The translations under genes were made by a program, and so were the position numbers. From Streptomyces sclerotialus (GTDB lineage Bacteria; Actinomycetota; Actinomycetes; Streptomycetales; Streptomycetaceae): a stretch of 64,000 nucleotides of DNA. The notes under the pieces are model-generated. The model ran no database searches and was not told the origin of the DNA. It saw nothing but the letters and a program-made list of their open reading frames with translations. The DNA lies in NCBI GenBank assembly GCA_000719105.1, contig JODX01000002.1:124001-188000 (forward strand), given 5' to 3'. Positions 7,924 to 16,262 of this stretch are shown in pieces; positions within the stretch are counted from its first letter, which is position 1, and each line of letters begins with the position of its first letter.

Positions 7924-9573
7924 ATGGGGACCGAGGGGGCCAACTTCCGTGTCTTGGCCGGCCGTTACCGCCTGGAGAGCAGGCTCGGCCGGGGCGGCAT
8001 GGGTGTCGTCTGGCGGGCGACCGACCAGCTCCTCGGCCGGCAGGTGGCGGTCAAGGAACTCGTCATAGATCCGTCGCTGTCCGGGGAGGACCTGCGGCGC
8101 CAGCGCGAGCGCACCCTGCGGGAAGCCCGGGCGGTGGCGCAGCTGAGCCACCCGAACATCATCGGCGTCCACGACGTGGTCGAGGACGACGTCCAGCCGT
8201 ACATCGTGATGGAGCTGATCGACGGCGGCTCGCTGGAGGACCGGATCGCCGCGCACGGTCCGGTGGACGCGCGCGAGGCCGCCCGGATCGGCATCGACCT
8301 GCTGGGCGCGCTGCGCAAGGCGCACGAGTCCGGCGTTCTGCACCGCGACCTCAAGCCCGCGAACGTCCTGCTGGAGGACGGCACCGACCGCGTCGTCCTC
8401 ACCGACTTCGGCATCGCGCAGTTTCCGGGCGCCACGACGCTCACCGAGACCGGCTCGTTCGTGGGCTCGCCCGAGTACACGGCGCCCGAGCGGATGTCGG
8501 GGGCGCGTACGGGACCGGAGTCCGACCTCTGGTCGCTGGGCGCGCTGCTCTGCGAGGCGCTGAGCGGTGAGTCGCCGTTCCGGCGCGACTCGCTGGGCGG
8601 GGTCCTGCATGCGGTCGTGGTCGACGAGATACACCCGCCCGCGCAGGCCGCGCCGCTGCTCCCCGTCGTGCTCGGCCTGCTGGAACGGGATCCGGGGCAG
8701 CGGCTGGACACCGCGGAGGCGGAACGCCTGCTGCGGGCCTACCGGGAGACGGGGCGGATGCCGCAGGTGCCGCCGGTGCACCTGTCGGTACGGCGGCAGT
8801 TACCGAGGTCCTTCCTGTTCCGCGAGCCGAGGTCAGGGCCGCCGGGAACGGGGGGACCGTCCGTGGGGGGACCGTCCGTGGGGGTGGACGGGGCTCGGGA
8901 GGACGCGCCCGGGTCGGGAGGCGGCGGGCCGGGAAGCGGCGGGTCACGCGAAGCCGGGGAGGGCAACGCCGGGCCGGGTGCCGCTGGTGGCACGGGTGGT
9001 GCGGGTGGCACGGGTAGGGGAAACGGATCGATCGTTGCTGGTGGATCGGGTGAGGCAGGAGCGGGAGTCGGGGCCGGGGCCGGAGCCGGGACTGGAGGCG
9101 GAGGCGGAGGCGGAGCCGGGCTGTTCGGACTCAGAGGAACCGAGCCTTCCGGGCGGCCGTCCTGGAAAGGGGCGGTGATCGCGGCGGCGCTGGTGGCAGC
9201 GATGGCCGGGGCGGGGATCTCGGCGGCCGCGCTGCTGATGCGGGAGGGCGGTCACGGCGGGGGACCTCCCTCGAGTTCCGAACCGCGCACTCCCACGCAT
9301 CTGCCTACGCGTACGTCCACGGGTACGACGTCGTCATCCGGTACGCCCTCGACATCGCAGTCACCCTCGACGTCACAGTCACCCTCGACATCGCAGTCGG
9401 CCTCGAAGTCGCAATCGCCTTCGCCACCGCAGTCGCCCACGCGGTCGTCCGCGCCCTCCGGCGCTCCCGTGCCCTCGGTGACGCGATCGCGGGTGACCGC
9501 CTCGGTCGTAGGGCTCGGGCCGTCCGCAGGGGAAACGTTCCTTGTCTGCCTTCTACGCGAAGAGGGCGCGTAG
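7924..9573 (+). CDS. Membrane-anchored Ser/Thr protein kinase with Ser/Thr-rich tail and no folded sensor domain
   Basis: Start options are ATG 7912, 7915 and 7924; 7924 (MGTEGANF) sits closest to the kinase domain, with GAGG just upstream. The 549-residue product has GRGGMG (22-27), K44 in VAVKE, HRD (140-142) and DFG (161-163), all intact. A Gly-rich linker precedes a transmembrane segment of about 23 residues (WKGAVIAAALVAAMAGAG on). The outside part is short, about 100 residues. It is dominated by a near-perfect SPSTSQ repeat (nucleotides 9350-9420) and ends abruptly in FLVCLLREEGA. The other kinases here carry folded domains of 130-150 residues outside, so this one may lack its own sensor. 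A 10-bp hairpin covers its stop codon. Confidence 0.9.
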   Translation: MGTEGANFRVLAGRYRLESRLGRGGMGVVWRATDQLLGRQVAVKELVIDPSLSGEDLRRQRERTLREARAVAQLSHPNIIGVHDVVEDDVQPYIVMELIDGGSLEDRIAAHGPVDAREAARIGIDLLGALRKAHESGVLHRDLKPANVLLEDGTDRVVLTDFGIAQFPGATTLTETGSFVGSPEYTAPERMSGARTGPESDLWSLGALLCEALSGESPFRRDSLGGVLHAVVVDEIHPPAQAAPLLPVVLGLLERDPGQRLDTAEAERLLRAYRETGRMPQVPPVHLSVRRQLPRSFLFREPRSGPPGTGGPSVGGPSVGVDGAREDAPGSGGGGPGSGGSREAGEGNAGPGAAGGTGGAGGTGRGNGSIVAGGSGEAGAGVGAGAGAGTGGGGGGGAGLFGLRGTEPSGRPSWKGAVIAAALVAAMAGAGISAAALLMREGGHGGGPPSSSEPRTPTHLPTRTSTGTTSSSGTPSTSQSPSTSQSPSTSQSASKSQSPSPPQSPTRSSAPSGAPVPSVTRSRVTASVVGLGPSAGETFLVCLLREEGA

Positions 9574-9576
9574 AAG
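9550..9576 (+). terminator. Perfect 10-bp hairpin spanning the kinase stop codon
   Basis: CTTCTACGCG at 9550-9559 pairs with CGCGTAGAAG at 9567-9576 across a 7-base loop. The TAG stop (9571-9573) is inside the right arm. No U-tract follows. It may terminate or attenuate transcription between the third and fourth kinase genes, or protect the 3' end of a processed transcript. Confidence 0.5.
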
Positions 9577-9664
9577 AGGAGATGAAAGGCGGCCCGCGTC
9601 ACGGGTCTGTGACGGAAGAAGGTGAGGGTGGAAGCGGGGCGCTCGACACGCTAGAGATGAACTC

Positions 9665-11335
9665 ATGAGCAGCAACGGGGGAGCACCTCACGGGGCGGAC
9701 GAGCCCACGAGTTTTGGACTGCAACCGCCGCGACCGGGTGTGCCGTACCCGGGCAACCCCTACGCCCGGCCCCCGGCACCGGTACCGGCCCCGGAGACTT
9801 CCGGAAGCACCCCCACACAAGCGGCGCACCAGCCTCCGCCGCAGCAGGAACCCGGCGCCGGGCGGCTGATCGCGGGCCGTTACCGGCTGCTCGCCAAGCT
9901 GGGGCACGGCGGCATGGGCACGGTGTGGCGGGCCAAGGACGAGACGGTGGACCGCGAGGTCGCCGTCAAGGAGCCCCGCATTCCCGAGCACCTTCCCGAC
10001 CGTGAACGGGGGAACGTCTTCGAGCGCATGCGCCGCGAGGCGCGTGCCGCGGCCCGGCTCGACCACCCGGCGGTCGTGAACGTGCACGACGTCGCGATCG
10101 TGGAGGGCCGGCCGTGGATCGTGATGGAACTGATCCAGGGCCGTTCGCTGGGCGCCGTGCTCCAGGAGGGCACCCTCGGGGCACGCGAAGCGGCGAGAGT
10201 CGGCCTGGAGGTCCTCGGCGCCCTGGAGGCGGCGCACGCGGCGGGCATCCTGCACCGCGACGTCAAGCCGGACAACGTACTGCTCGGCCGCCACGACCGC
10301 GTCGTCCTCACCGACTTCGGCATCGCCCAGATCGAGGGCGAGACCAACCTGACGGACACCGGCGGCTTCGTCGGCTCGCCCGAGTACATCGCGCCGGAGC
10401 GCATCCTCGGCCAGCGCCCGGGCCCGGCGTCCGACCTCTGGTCGCTCGGTGTCGTCCTCTACGCGGCCACCGAGGGCGTCTCGCCGTTCCGCCGCAGCAA
10501 CACCCCGGCGACGCTCCAGTCCGTCCTCAACGCCACGCCCGCCGCGCCCGCCTCGGCCAAGGGCCCGCTGACCGAGGTGATCAACGGCCTGCTGATCAAG
10601 GACCCGTCGCGCCGCCCGTCCGCGGCCCAGGTGCGCGCGCTTCTGCAGGAGGCCGCGGAACCGCCGGCGCCCACCCAGGTCGTCCGGATCGCCGGTCCCG
10701 GCGGCGGCGAGGGCCTGCGCGTCGGCCGCAAGACCCTGTTCGGGCTCGGCGCGGCGGTCGTCGCGGCGGCGGTGGCGGCGTACCTGGTGATCGCGGAACC
10801 GTTCGCCGGACCGCTGCCGGAGGACTGGAAGCGGCACGGCCTCGGTGCGAAGACCGGTGCCGGCATGGGGGTGCCCGCCGGTTTCGTGAAGGACGAGCCC
10901 GCCGACGACTGGGACGGGACCGACGTCTCGTTCACCGACCCGAGCGGCATGATGCGGATCACCTTCGACCACGACGTCAAGAAGGACGACAAGGAGAACG
11001 AGATTCCCGCGTCCGCGTCGCTGATGGCCTTCGAGCACTGGTCGGAGATCAAGGACGGCGAGTACAACTGGGGCATCGCGGACGCCCCCGCGCCGAAGGG
11101 CGAGCCGAAGGAGACCACGTTCAAGGAGCGCAAGGCGGCCGAGAACACCGTCGTCTACACCACCACCGACCTGACCAGCCCCCGTGTGCGTGAGGCCCGG
11201 CTGCTCTACTACAAGGCCGGCAACGGCGACACGTACCGGCTCTGGGTCGACTATCCGGGCAAGGGCCACTTCACGGAGGAGGGCCGCGAGATCGCCAGGA
11301 CGGCCATCGAGAACCTGGAGATCGACGAGCTCTGA
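9665..11335 (+). CDS. Membrane-anchored Ser/Thr protein kinase (PknB type), active-site residues intact
   Basis: The 556-residue protein opens with about 65 Pro-rich disordered residues. The kinase domain follows: GHGGMG (80-85), K102 in VAVKE, HRD (197-199), DFG (217-219). One transmembrane segment lies at about 357-377. The C-terminal outside domain of about 170 residues begins near WKRHGLGAKTGAGMGVPAGF and is rich in charged and aromatic residues. It resembles the outside domains of the first two kinases in layout. There are no PASTA domains. The gene follows the third kinase by 91 bases and converges on the glycosyltransferase gene with a gap of only 6 bases, so transcripts may overlap. 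Substrates cannot be deduced from sequence. Confidence 0.93.
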   Translation: MSSNGGAPHGADEPTSFGLQPPRPGVPYPGNPYARPPAPVPAPETSGSTPTQAAHQPPPQQEPGAGRLIAGRYRLLAKLGHGGMGTVWRAKDETVDREVAVKEPRIPEHLPDRERGNVFERMRREARAAARLDHPAVVNVHDVAIVEGRPWIVMELIQGRSLGAVLQEGTLGAREAARVGLEVLGALEAAHAAGILHRDVKPDNVLLGRHDRVVLTDFGIAQIEGETNLTDTGGFVGSPEYIAPERILGQRPGPASDLWSLGVVLYAATEGVSPFRRSNTPATLQSVLNATPAAPASAKGPLTEVINGLLIKDPSRRPSAAQVRALLQEAAEPPAPTQVVRIAGPGGGEGLRVGRKTLFGLGAAVVAAAVAAYLVIAEPFAGPLPEDWKRHGLGAKTGAGMGVPAGFVKDEPADDWDGTDVSFTDPSGMMRITFDHDVKKDDKENEIPASASLMAFEHWSEIKDGEYNWGIADAPAPKGEPKETTFKERKAAENTVVYTTTDLTSPRVREARLLYYKAGNGDTYRLWVDYPGKGHFTEEGREIARTAIENLEIDEL

Positions 11336-11341
11336 GGGCCG

Positions 11342-13558
11342 TCAGGGCACCGCGACGGTACTGATCGCCAGGTCATTGGTGACGGTGAAGAAGAAACGGG
11401 CTGCGGTGGCCCCGGCGGCACCGTCCGCCGAGGCCAGAGCCACGGCCGGGTACCTGGCGGTCTTCTTGCGGTCCACGATGTCGTCGAACAGCCGCCCGAG
11501 CCGAATGGGTGCCGCACCCTCGGCGGGACGCAGGAACAGGTCCCAGAGCGCCGTCCCGTCCGGTTCGGCGGGCCCGGGCAGCGACGCGATCCGGACCCGG
11601 AAGCGCCGCTCCTCCACCGTGGTCAGGGGCGTCTCGAAGTCCTCGGCTCCCTCGCCCCGCGCCGTACCCCGGGCGGTGGTCCGCGCGATGCCCACCAGCG
11701 CGGCGCCCTGCGCCAGCGGAGGTCCGTGGAGGACGCCCTCCACGGTCAGCGAGCCCTCGCCGGCGGACAGCGCGGTCACCTCGCCGTGCGCGGTCCGCCG
11801 GAAGGTCCGCAGGGCCAGGTGGCCACCCTTGGTGCGGTACGGGATCCACCAGGCCACGGGTTCCCCGGCCACCGGCACGGGCGGCGCAGCGTCCGACCGC
11901 CCGAGCCCGAGCCCCGGCCCCAGCAGCCCCCGCTGTTCGACGAGCAGGGCGTTGAGCCGCCGCCGCTCCCCGTCCGACGGCCGCTCGGCATACAGGTCCC
12001 AGCGGCCCTCGGCGAGCCCGAGCCGCTCGCGGGCCAACACGGCGGTCCACTCCGGCTTCCCCTCGTCCGGCGACTCCAGCGGGACCCGGATCTCCGTGTC
12101 ACCGTGCCGATGCCGCAGAACGAGCACGTGCGCTTCCCCTGCCGAGGGCCCTGGCGCCCCTGACGAACCGAGGGCGATCCGTACGTTCCCCGAGGAGTCG
12201 ATCCGGCAGCGGGCCCCGGGGCGCAGAGGGTGTGGTGGGGGCGGCGGGGGCGGCATGGCGTCCGGGGCCGGCGCGGAGCCCGGCCCGGAAACAGTGCCGT
12301 CGGCCTGGTCGCCCCGCTCGGCACGCGAGATGACGGGCGTACGAGCCAGCAGACCATGAAGCGGGAAACGCACCCCGCGCATCCGGCGCACGACCCTCAC
12401 CACGACCGGCGTCCGCGCCTTCCGCAGCTCGGTGAGCAGCCGTTCGTACTCCTCGGCGATCAGGCGCGGAGCGTACCGCCGCACGGTCGACCGGCCCTCG
12501 GTGCCGAGTCCGCGCCGCAGGTCCGGGTCCTCGATCAGTCTCAGCAACGCTCCGGCGAGCGCGTCCGCGTCCTTGGGCGGGACGAGCAGCCCGTCGCGAC
12601 CGTCGGTGATGATCTCCCCGGGGCCGTGCGGGCAGTCGGTGGCGACCACGGGCACGCCCGCGTGCATGGCCTCCAGGATCGTCATCCCGAAGGACTCCCA
12701 CTCGGAACTCACCACGGCGACGGACGCCTTGGCCCACTCGGTCTCGAGGGCGGCGTGCGGCCCCATGAGGAACACGTGGTCGCTGAGGCCGAGCGCGTCC
12801 ACGGCGGCACGGAGATTCGCCCGCTCGGGACCCTGGCCGTAGATCCGCAGCCGCCACTCGGGATGTACGGCCGCGACCTTGGCGAAGGCCTCGATAAGCA
12901 GGTCGTAGCGCTTGACCGGGACGAGCCGCCCGGCGGCGACCACCAGGGGAACCTGCAGACCGGAGGGCTCGGCTTTCGTTTTCGGCGCGGTGTTCGCGAT
13001 GTCGGTGATCCGTGTCCCGACCCCGGGGAGATGCCGGCGGTGATCGGCGGCGTCCCGCGCGGAGACGGTCACGAAGCCGTCCAGATGACGGATCGCCTGG
13101 TTCTGCGCCGCGCGGACACCGGGTACGTGGTGGTCGTACGACAGGTGCTCCTGGCCGATGCGCAGATAACGGCGCGATCCGTGTTCGGCGAGCATGACGA
13201 CGAGCGCGGGCCGGGTCGCGACGACGACATCGGCGTCCGTGGTGTCGAGGAAGGCGCACAGGCGCTGGTCGGTGAGCGCGGTGTAGCGGTGCGCGAGCAC
13301 TTCCGTCGGCGGTACGACGTCGGAGGGCCGGGCCATGAGTTCGTGCGTGCCCTCGTACGAGGGCGCTTCCGGGCGTTCGTCGACGAGTGGATGTAACCGC
13401 ACCTTCCCGCTCACCCCGAGCAGCGGCTTGTCCGCGGTGCGGAACACCGACACGACCTCGACCTCGTGGTGGGCGGCCAGCGCCCCGGCCAGATTGAGGG
13501 TCGAGCGGACCGTGCCGCCGATGGCATAGGCGTTGTGCAGCAGGAAGCTGATCCTCAT
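11342..13558 (-). CDS. GT4 family glycosyltransferase with C-terminal extension
   Basis: The start at 13558 (MRISFLLHNAYAIGGT) is preferred over one six codons upstream because the GT-B fold begins at once. The 738-residue protein has the GT4 hallmarks. These are an N-terminal glycine-rich acceptor loop, the segment VVAAGRLVPVKRYDLLIEAF, and the EX7E motif in SEWESFGMTILEAMHAG, followed by GPGEIITDGRDGLLVPP. About 330 further residues form a beta-rich extension of a kind seen on teichoic-acid or capsule glycosyltransferases. The enzyme would move a sugar from a nucleotide donor to a surface polymer or exported glycan. It lies beside kinases and a secreted LamG protein, which suits a cell-wall role. 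Donor and acceptor are unknown. Confidence 0.87.
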   Translation of the reverse strand: MRISFLLHNAYAIGGTVRSTLNLAGALAAHHEVEVVSVFRTADKPLLGVSGKVRLHPLVDERPEAPSYEGTHELMARPSDVVPPTEVLAHRYTALTDQRLCAFLDTTDADVVVATRPALVVMLAEHGSRRYLRIGQEHLSYDHHVPGVRAAQNQAIRHLDGFVTVSARDAADHRRHLPGVGTRITDIANTAPKTKAEPSGLQVPLVVAAGRLVPVKRYDLLIEAFAKVAAVHPEWRLRIYGQGPERANLRAAVDALGLSDHVFLMGPHAALETEWAKASVAVVSSEWESFGMTILEAMHAGVPVVATDCPHGPGEIITDGRDGLLVPPKDADALAGALLRLIEDPDLRRGLGTEGRSTVRRYAPRLIAEEYERLLTELRKARTPVVVRVVRRMRGVRFPLHGLLARTPVISRAERGDQADGTVSGPGSAPAPDAMPPPPPPPHPLRPGARCRIDSSGNVRIALGSSGAPGPSAGEAHVLVLRHRHGDTEIRVPLESPDEGKPEWTAVLARERLGLAEGRWDLYAERPSDGERRRLNALLVEQRGLLGPGLGLGRSDAAPPVPVAGEPVAWWIPYRTKGGHLALRTFRRTAHGEVTALSAGEGSLTVEGVLHGPPLAQGAALVGIARTTARGTARGEGAEDFETPLTTVEERRFRVRIASLPGPAEPDGTALWDLFLRPAEGAAPIRLGRLFDDIVDRKKTARYPAVALASADGAAGATAARFFFTVTNDLAISTVAVP

Positions 13559-13872
13559 GGCTCGCGTGGACTCCACTCTCGGGACGTCTGGGCGGCTTCC
13601 GGCACGCCGAGACGTCGACGCGGGCGGCGGCCCGGCCGGCCGTGCCCGCTCTCTCCAACAGCGCGATGCCCCGGAAGGTCCCGGCCACGGTGCCGATGGT
13701 CACGCTTTCCGGGGGGCACGCTGCTTCACTCTTTCGGCCGTGCGTGGGCCAGTCGGGTGAGCGCAGGCCCCGTGCCAACAGCTCACCGAAAAAAGGGTGT
13801 CGGCGATGTCAGCCGCCGCTGTTAGCCTCCTGCGACCCGTGTGACACAGGGGACTGACAGGGGAGGGAACAC
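13559..13872. other. Divergent promoter region
   Basis: This 314-base gap lies between the minus-strand glycosyltransferase and the plus-strand LamG gene. GGGGAGGGAAC just before 13873 serves as ribosome-binding site for the LamG gene. The sequence GTGTGACACAGGGGACTGACAGGG precedes it. No RNA or strong hairpin is visible. Confidence 0.4.
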
Positions 13873-16035
13873 ATGAACAGCACCGGACACCGGTGGAGAC
13901 CGGGAAGGCATCGCCGCATCGCCGTGGGATGCCTCGTCACGGCCGCCGTGCTGACCGCACCCGGCACGGCCCACGCGGCGGAGAACCTGCCGCCGCGCCA
14001 GCCGCTCGTGGCGGACCTGCAGACCGGGACCCGGCCGTGCGCCACCGGCGCGGACAGGCCCTACGTCGGGGACCCGCCCACGCTCACCGCCGTGCTGTAC
14101 GACCCCGAGGAGGACAACCAGCCTGCCGAGGCCAACCTCGTGCACGGCGAGTTCGAGGCCTGGTGGCAGGACTCGGACGGGGCCGAGCAGCGCCGGACGT
14201 ACTCCTCGTACGACACGCTGTCGGGGTCGACTCTGCAGTGGCGGCTGCCGCAGGACATCCCGGCCGGGACGGTGATCTCCTGGCGCGTGCGCGCGAACGA
14301 CGGCACGGCGGCGTCGGACTGGAGCTCCGACGGCGACGGATCCGTCTGCGAGTTCGTCTACGACGACGTCAGCCCGGAGAAGCCGGTCGTCACTTCCCCC
14401 GACTACTCGGAGGACGAGATCCGCGACGGTGTGGGCGTCTGGGGCAGCTTCGTGGTGGACTCCCCGTCCGACGACGTGGTCGAGTACCGCTACAGCTTCA
14501 TCGGCGGCCCGCAGTCGACCGTCCGTCCCACCGAGCCCGGCGGCCCGGCCACCATCCGGCACCTGCCCCTGAGCAGTGCGCCCGACTATCTGCAGGTTCG
14601 GGCGATCGACCGCTCCCGCCGCAGCAGTTCGACGACCACCTACTACTTCCGCGTCAAGTCCGGCCGTGCTCCGGTCGCCCACTGGACCCTCGGTGACGCG
14701 AAGGGTTCTGCCACCGCCGCGGCCGAGGCAGGGCCGACCGCCCGGGCCGGCGACGGCGTGACGTTCGGTGCCTCGGGGCCCAGGGGCACGTCACTGGCCT
14801 CCACCGCCCGTCTCGACGGCAGCCGCGGCAGCCATCTCACCCCGGACGCCGCGGTCGTCGGCACCCACCGCACCTACGCCGTCAGTGCCTGGGCACGCCC
14901 CGCCGGGACGGGCCGTGACATGACCGTGGCCAGCCAGGACGCCGGCCGCTCCGCCGGGTTCGCCCTGGGACTGCGTACGGGCGATGGCGCGCCGCAGTGG
15001 TCCTTCGAGGCCGGCGGGGCGCGGATCACCGGCGGGGCGCCCGAGGCCGGTGAGTGGGCCCATCTGCTGGGCCTGTACGACCCGGAGACGGGCCGGGCCC
15101 GTCTCTACGTCAACGGGCATGAGGTCGGCACCGCCGCCGAGGCGACACCCGCCGACGCCTCCGACGGTGCCTTCCAGATCGGCCGGGTGCGCAAGGGCGA
15201 CGGCTACCGCGGCCACTGGCGCGGCGCGCTCGGCGATGTCCGGGCGTACGACCGGGTCGTCGTGCCGGCCGAGGTGACCGAGCTCGCCCGCCGCAAGCCG
15301 GAACTGATCGGCCACTGGTCCCTGGAGAGCGCCTCGGACGGTACGAGCCCGGAGCAGAACGGCGGGACGCCCCTGACGCTGGGCCCGGGCGCCACCATTC
15401 ACCGGGTTCCGGACAGCTCCTGCCTGCCCGAGCTCGATCCGGAATGCCCCGTCGTGCCCGATGCGCTCGTCGGCGACGGCCACCTCCAGTTGGACGGCGA
15501 GAGCGGGTACGCCACCACGGGCGGTGCCGTCATGGACACCACGGAGAGCTTCACCATCGGTGTGGTCGTCCGCCTCGCCGACTCGCAGCCTGCCGGACCG
15601 ATGACCGTGCTGTCCCAGCCGGGCGAGCACACCGACGCCTTCAAGGTGCGCTACGACCCGTCGGTGCATGCCTGGCAGCTGGTGATGCCCCAGAAGGACG
15701 AGGTGGGCGCGCCCGAGACCGTCGTGTCCCAGATCGAGGGCGCGGACGGCGGCGAGGGACAGGGGCACCGCCTGGCCGTCGTGTACGACGACGCCACCGA
15801 CCGGATCAGGCTCTACCTCGACGGTGAGACCAACGAGGGCGCGAGCGCGTCCTTCACCGGCAACCCGCTGAGCTCCGGTGCCCTGCAGATCGGCCGCTCG
15901 AAGGCCGGTGACACGGATGACGGCTGGGGCGAGTACCTGCACGGTGACGTCGACGAGGTGCAGGCGTACGCCGGGGCGCTGCGGGACAGCGACATCGGCC
16001 TCCTCGGCTGGAGTACGGACCCCTGCCTCTGCTGA
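13873..16035 (+). CDS. Secreted protein with two LamG (concanavalin-like) domains
   Basis: The 720-residue product has a clear Sec or Tat-like signal peptide with cleavage after AHA (residue 35). An N-terminal beta region of about 225 residues, with fibronectin-like phrases such as WRVRANDGTAASDWSSDGDG, comes next. Two LamG-type jelly-roll domains follow. The first lies around residues 270-470 (VAHWTLGDAKG through GHWRGALGDVRAYDRVV) and the second around 480-715 (GHWSLESASDG through LHGDVDEVQAYAG). Such domains bind glycans or act as modules in secreted proteins. No catalytic motif is visible. The protein is exported and has no sorting signal. A strong terminator follows. Confidence 0.88.
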   Translation: MNSTGHRWRPGRHRRIAVGCLVTAAVLTAPGTAHAAENLPPRQPLVADLQTGTRPCATGADRPYVGDPPTLTAVLYDPEEDNQPAEANLVHGEFEAWWQDSDGAEQRRTYSSYDTLSGSTLQWRLPQDIPAGTVISWRVRANDGTAASDWSSDGDGSVCEFVYDDVSPEKPVVTSPDYSEDEIRDGVGVWGSFVVDSPSDDVVEYRYSFIGGPQSTVRPTEPGGPATIRHLPLSSAPDYLQVRAIDRSRRSSSTTTYYFRVKSGRAPVAHWTLGDAKGSATAAAEAGPTARAGDGVTFGASGPRGTSLASTARLDGSRGSHLTPDAAVVGTHRTYAVSAWARPAGTGRDMTVASQDAGRSAGFALGLRTGDGAPQWSFEAGGARITGGAPEAGEWAHLLGLYDPETGRARLYVNGHEVGTAAEATPADASDGAFQIGRVRKGDGYRGHWRGALGDVRAYDRVVVPAEVTELARRKPELIGHWSLESASDGTSPEQNGGTPLTLGPGATIHRVPDSSCLPELDPECPVVPDALVGDGHLQLDGESGYATTGGAVMDTTESFTIGVVVRLADSQPAGPMTVLSQPGEHTDAFKVRYDPSVHAWQLVMPQKDEVGAPETVVSQIEGADGGEGQGHRLAVVYDDATDRIRLYLDGETNEGASASFTGNPLSSGALQIGRSKAGDTDDGWGEYLHGDVDEVQAYAGALRDSDIGLLGWSTDPCLC

Positions 16036-16043
16036 GTCCGGCG

Positions 16044-16077
16044 GGCCCGCCCCCTCACGCGTCACAGGGGGCGGGCC
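16044..16077 (+). terminator. Rho-independent-type hairpin after LamG gene
   Basis: GGCCCGCCCCCT (16044-16055) pairs perfectly with AGGGGGCGGGCC (16066-16077) around a 10-base loop. It lies 8 bases after the stop. The U-tract is absent, as is usual in high-GC actinomycetes. Confidence 0.75.
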
Positions 16078-16262
16078 TCCTCGCGGAGCGCGGCCAGGAG
16101 AACTCCGGGCCGGCGAGGGCGGGTGGCGAAGGTGGTCTCCGGCTCGTCGCTCTCTCGGGGAGGATCGCTGGGGCAGGACTTCCGGGAGTCGATCTCCTCC
16201 CGCACTCGGCCGCTCTACCCTTTCCTCTGTCGAGTGCATGATCGGCGGGGCGGACGGGCGGG

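Noticed and set aside
9340..9573. Frameshift in the third kinase that would remove a sensor domain
   Set aside because: No other frame downstream continues with sequence like the sensor domains of the neighbouring kinases, so a short natural tail is as likely. It is kept only as a question in the findings.
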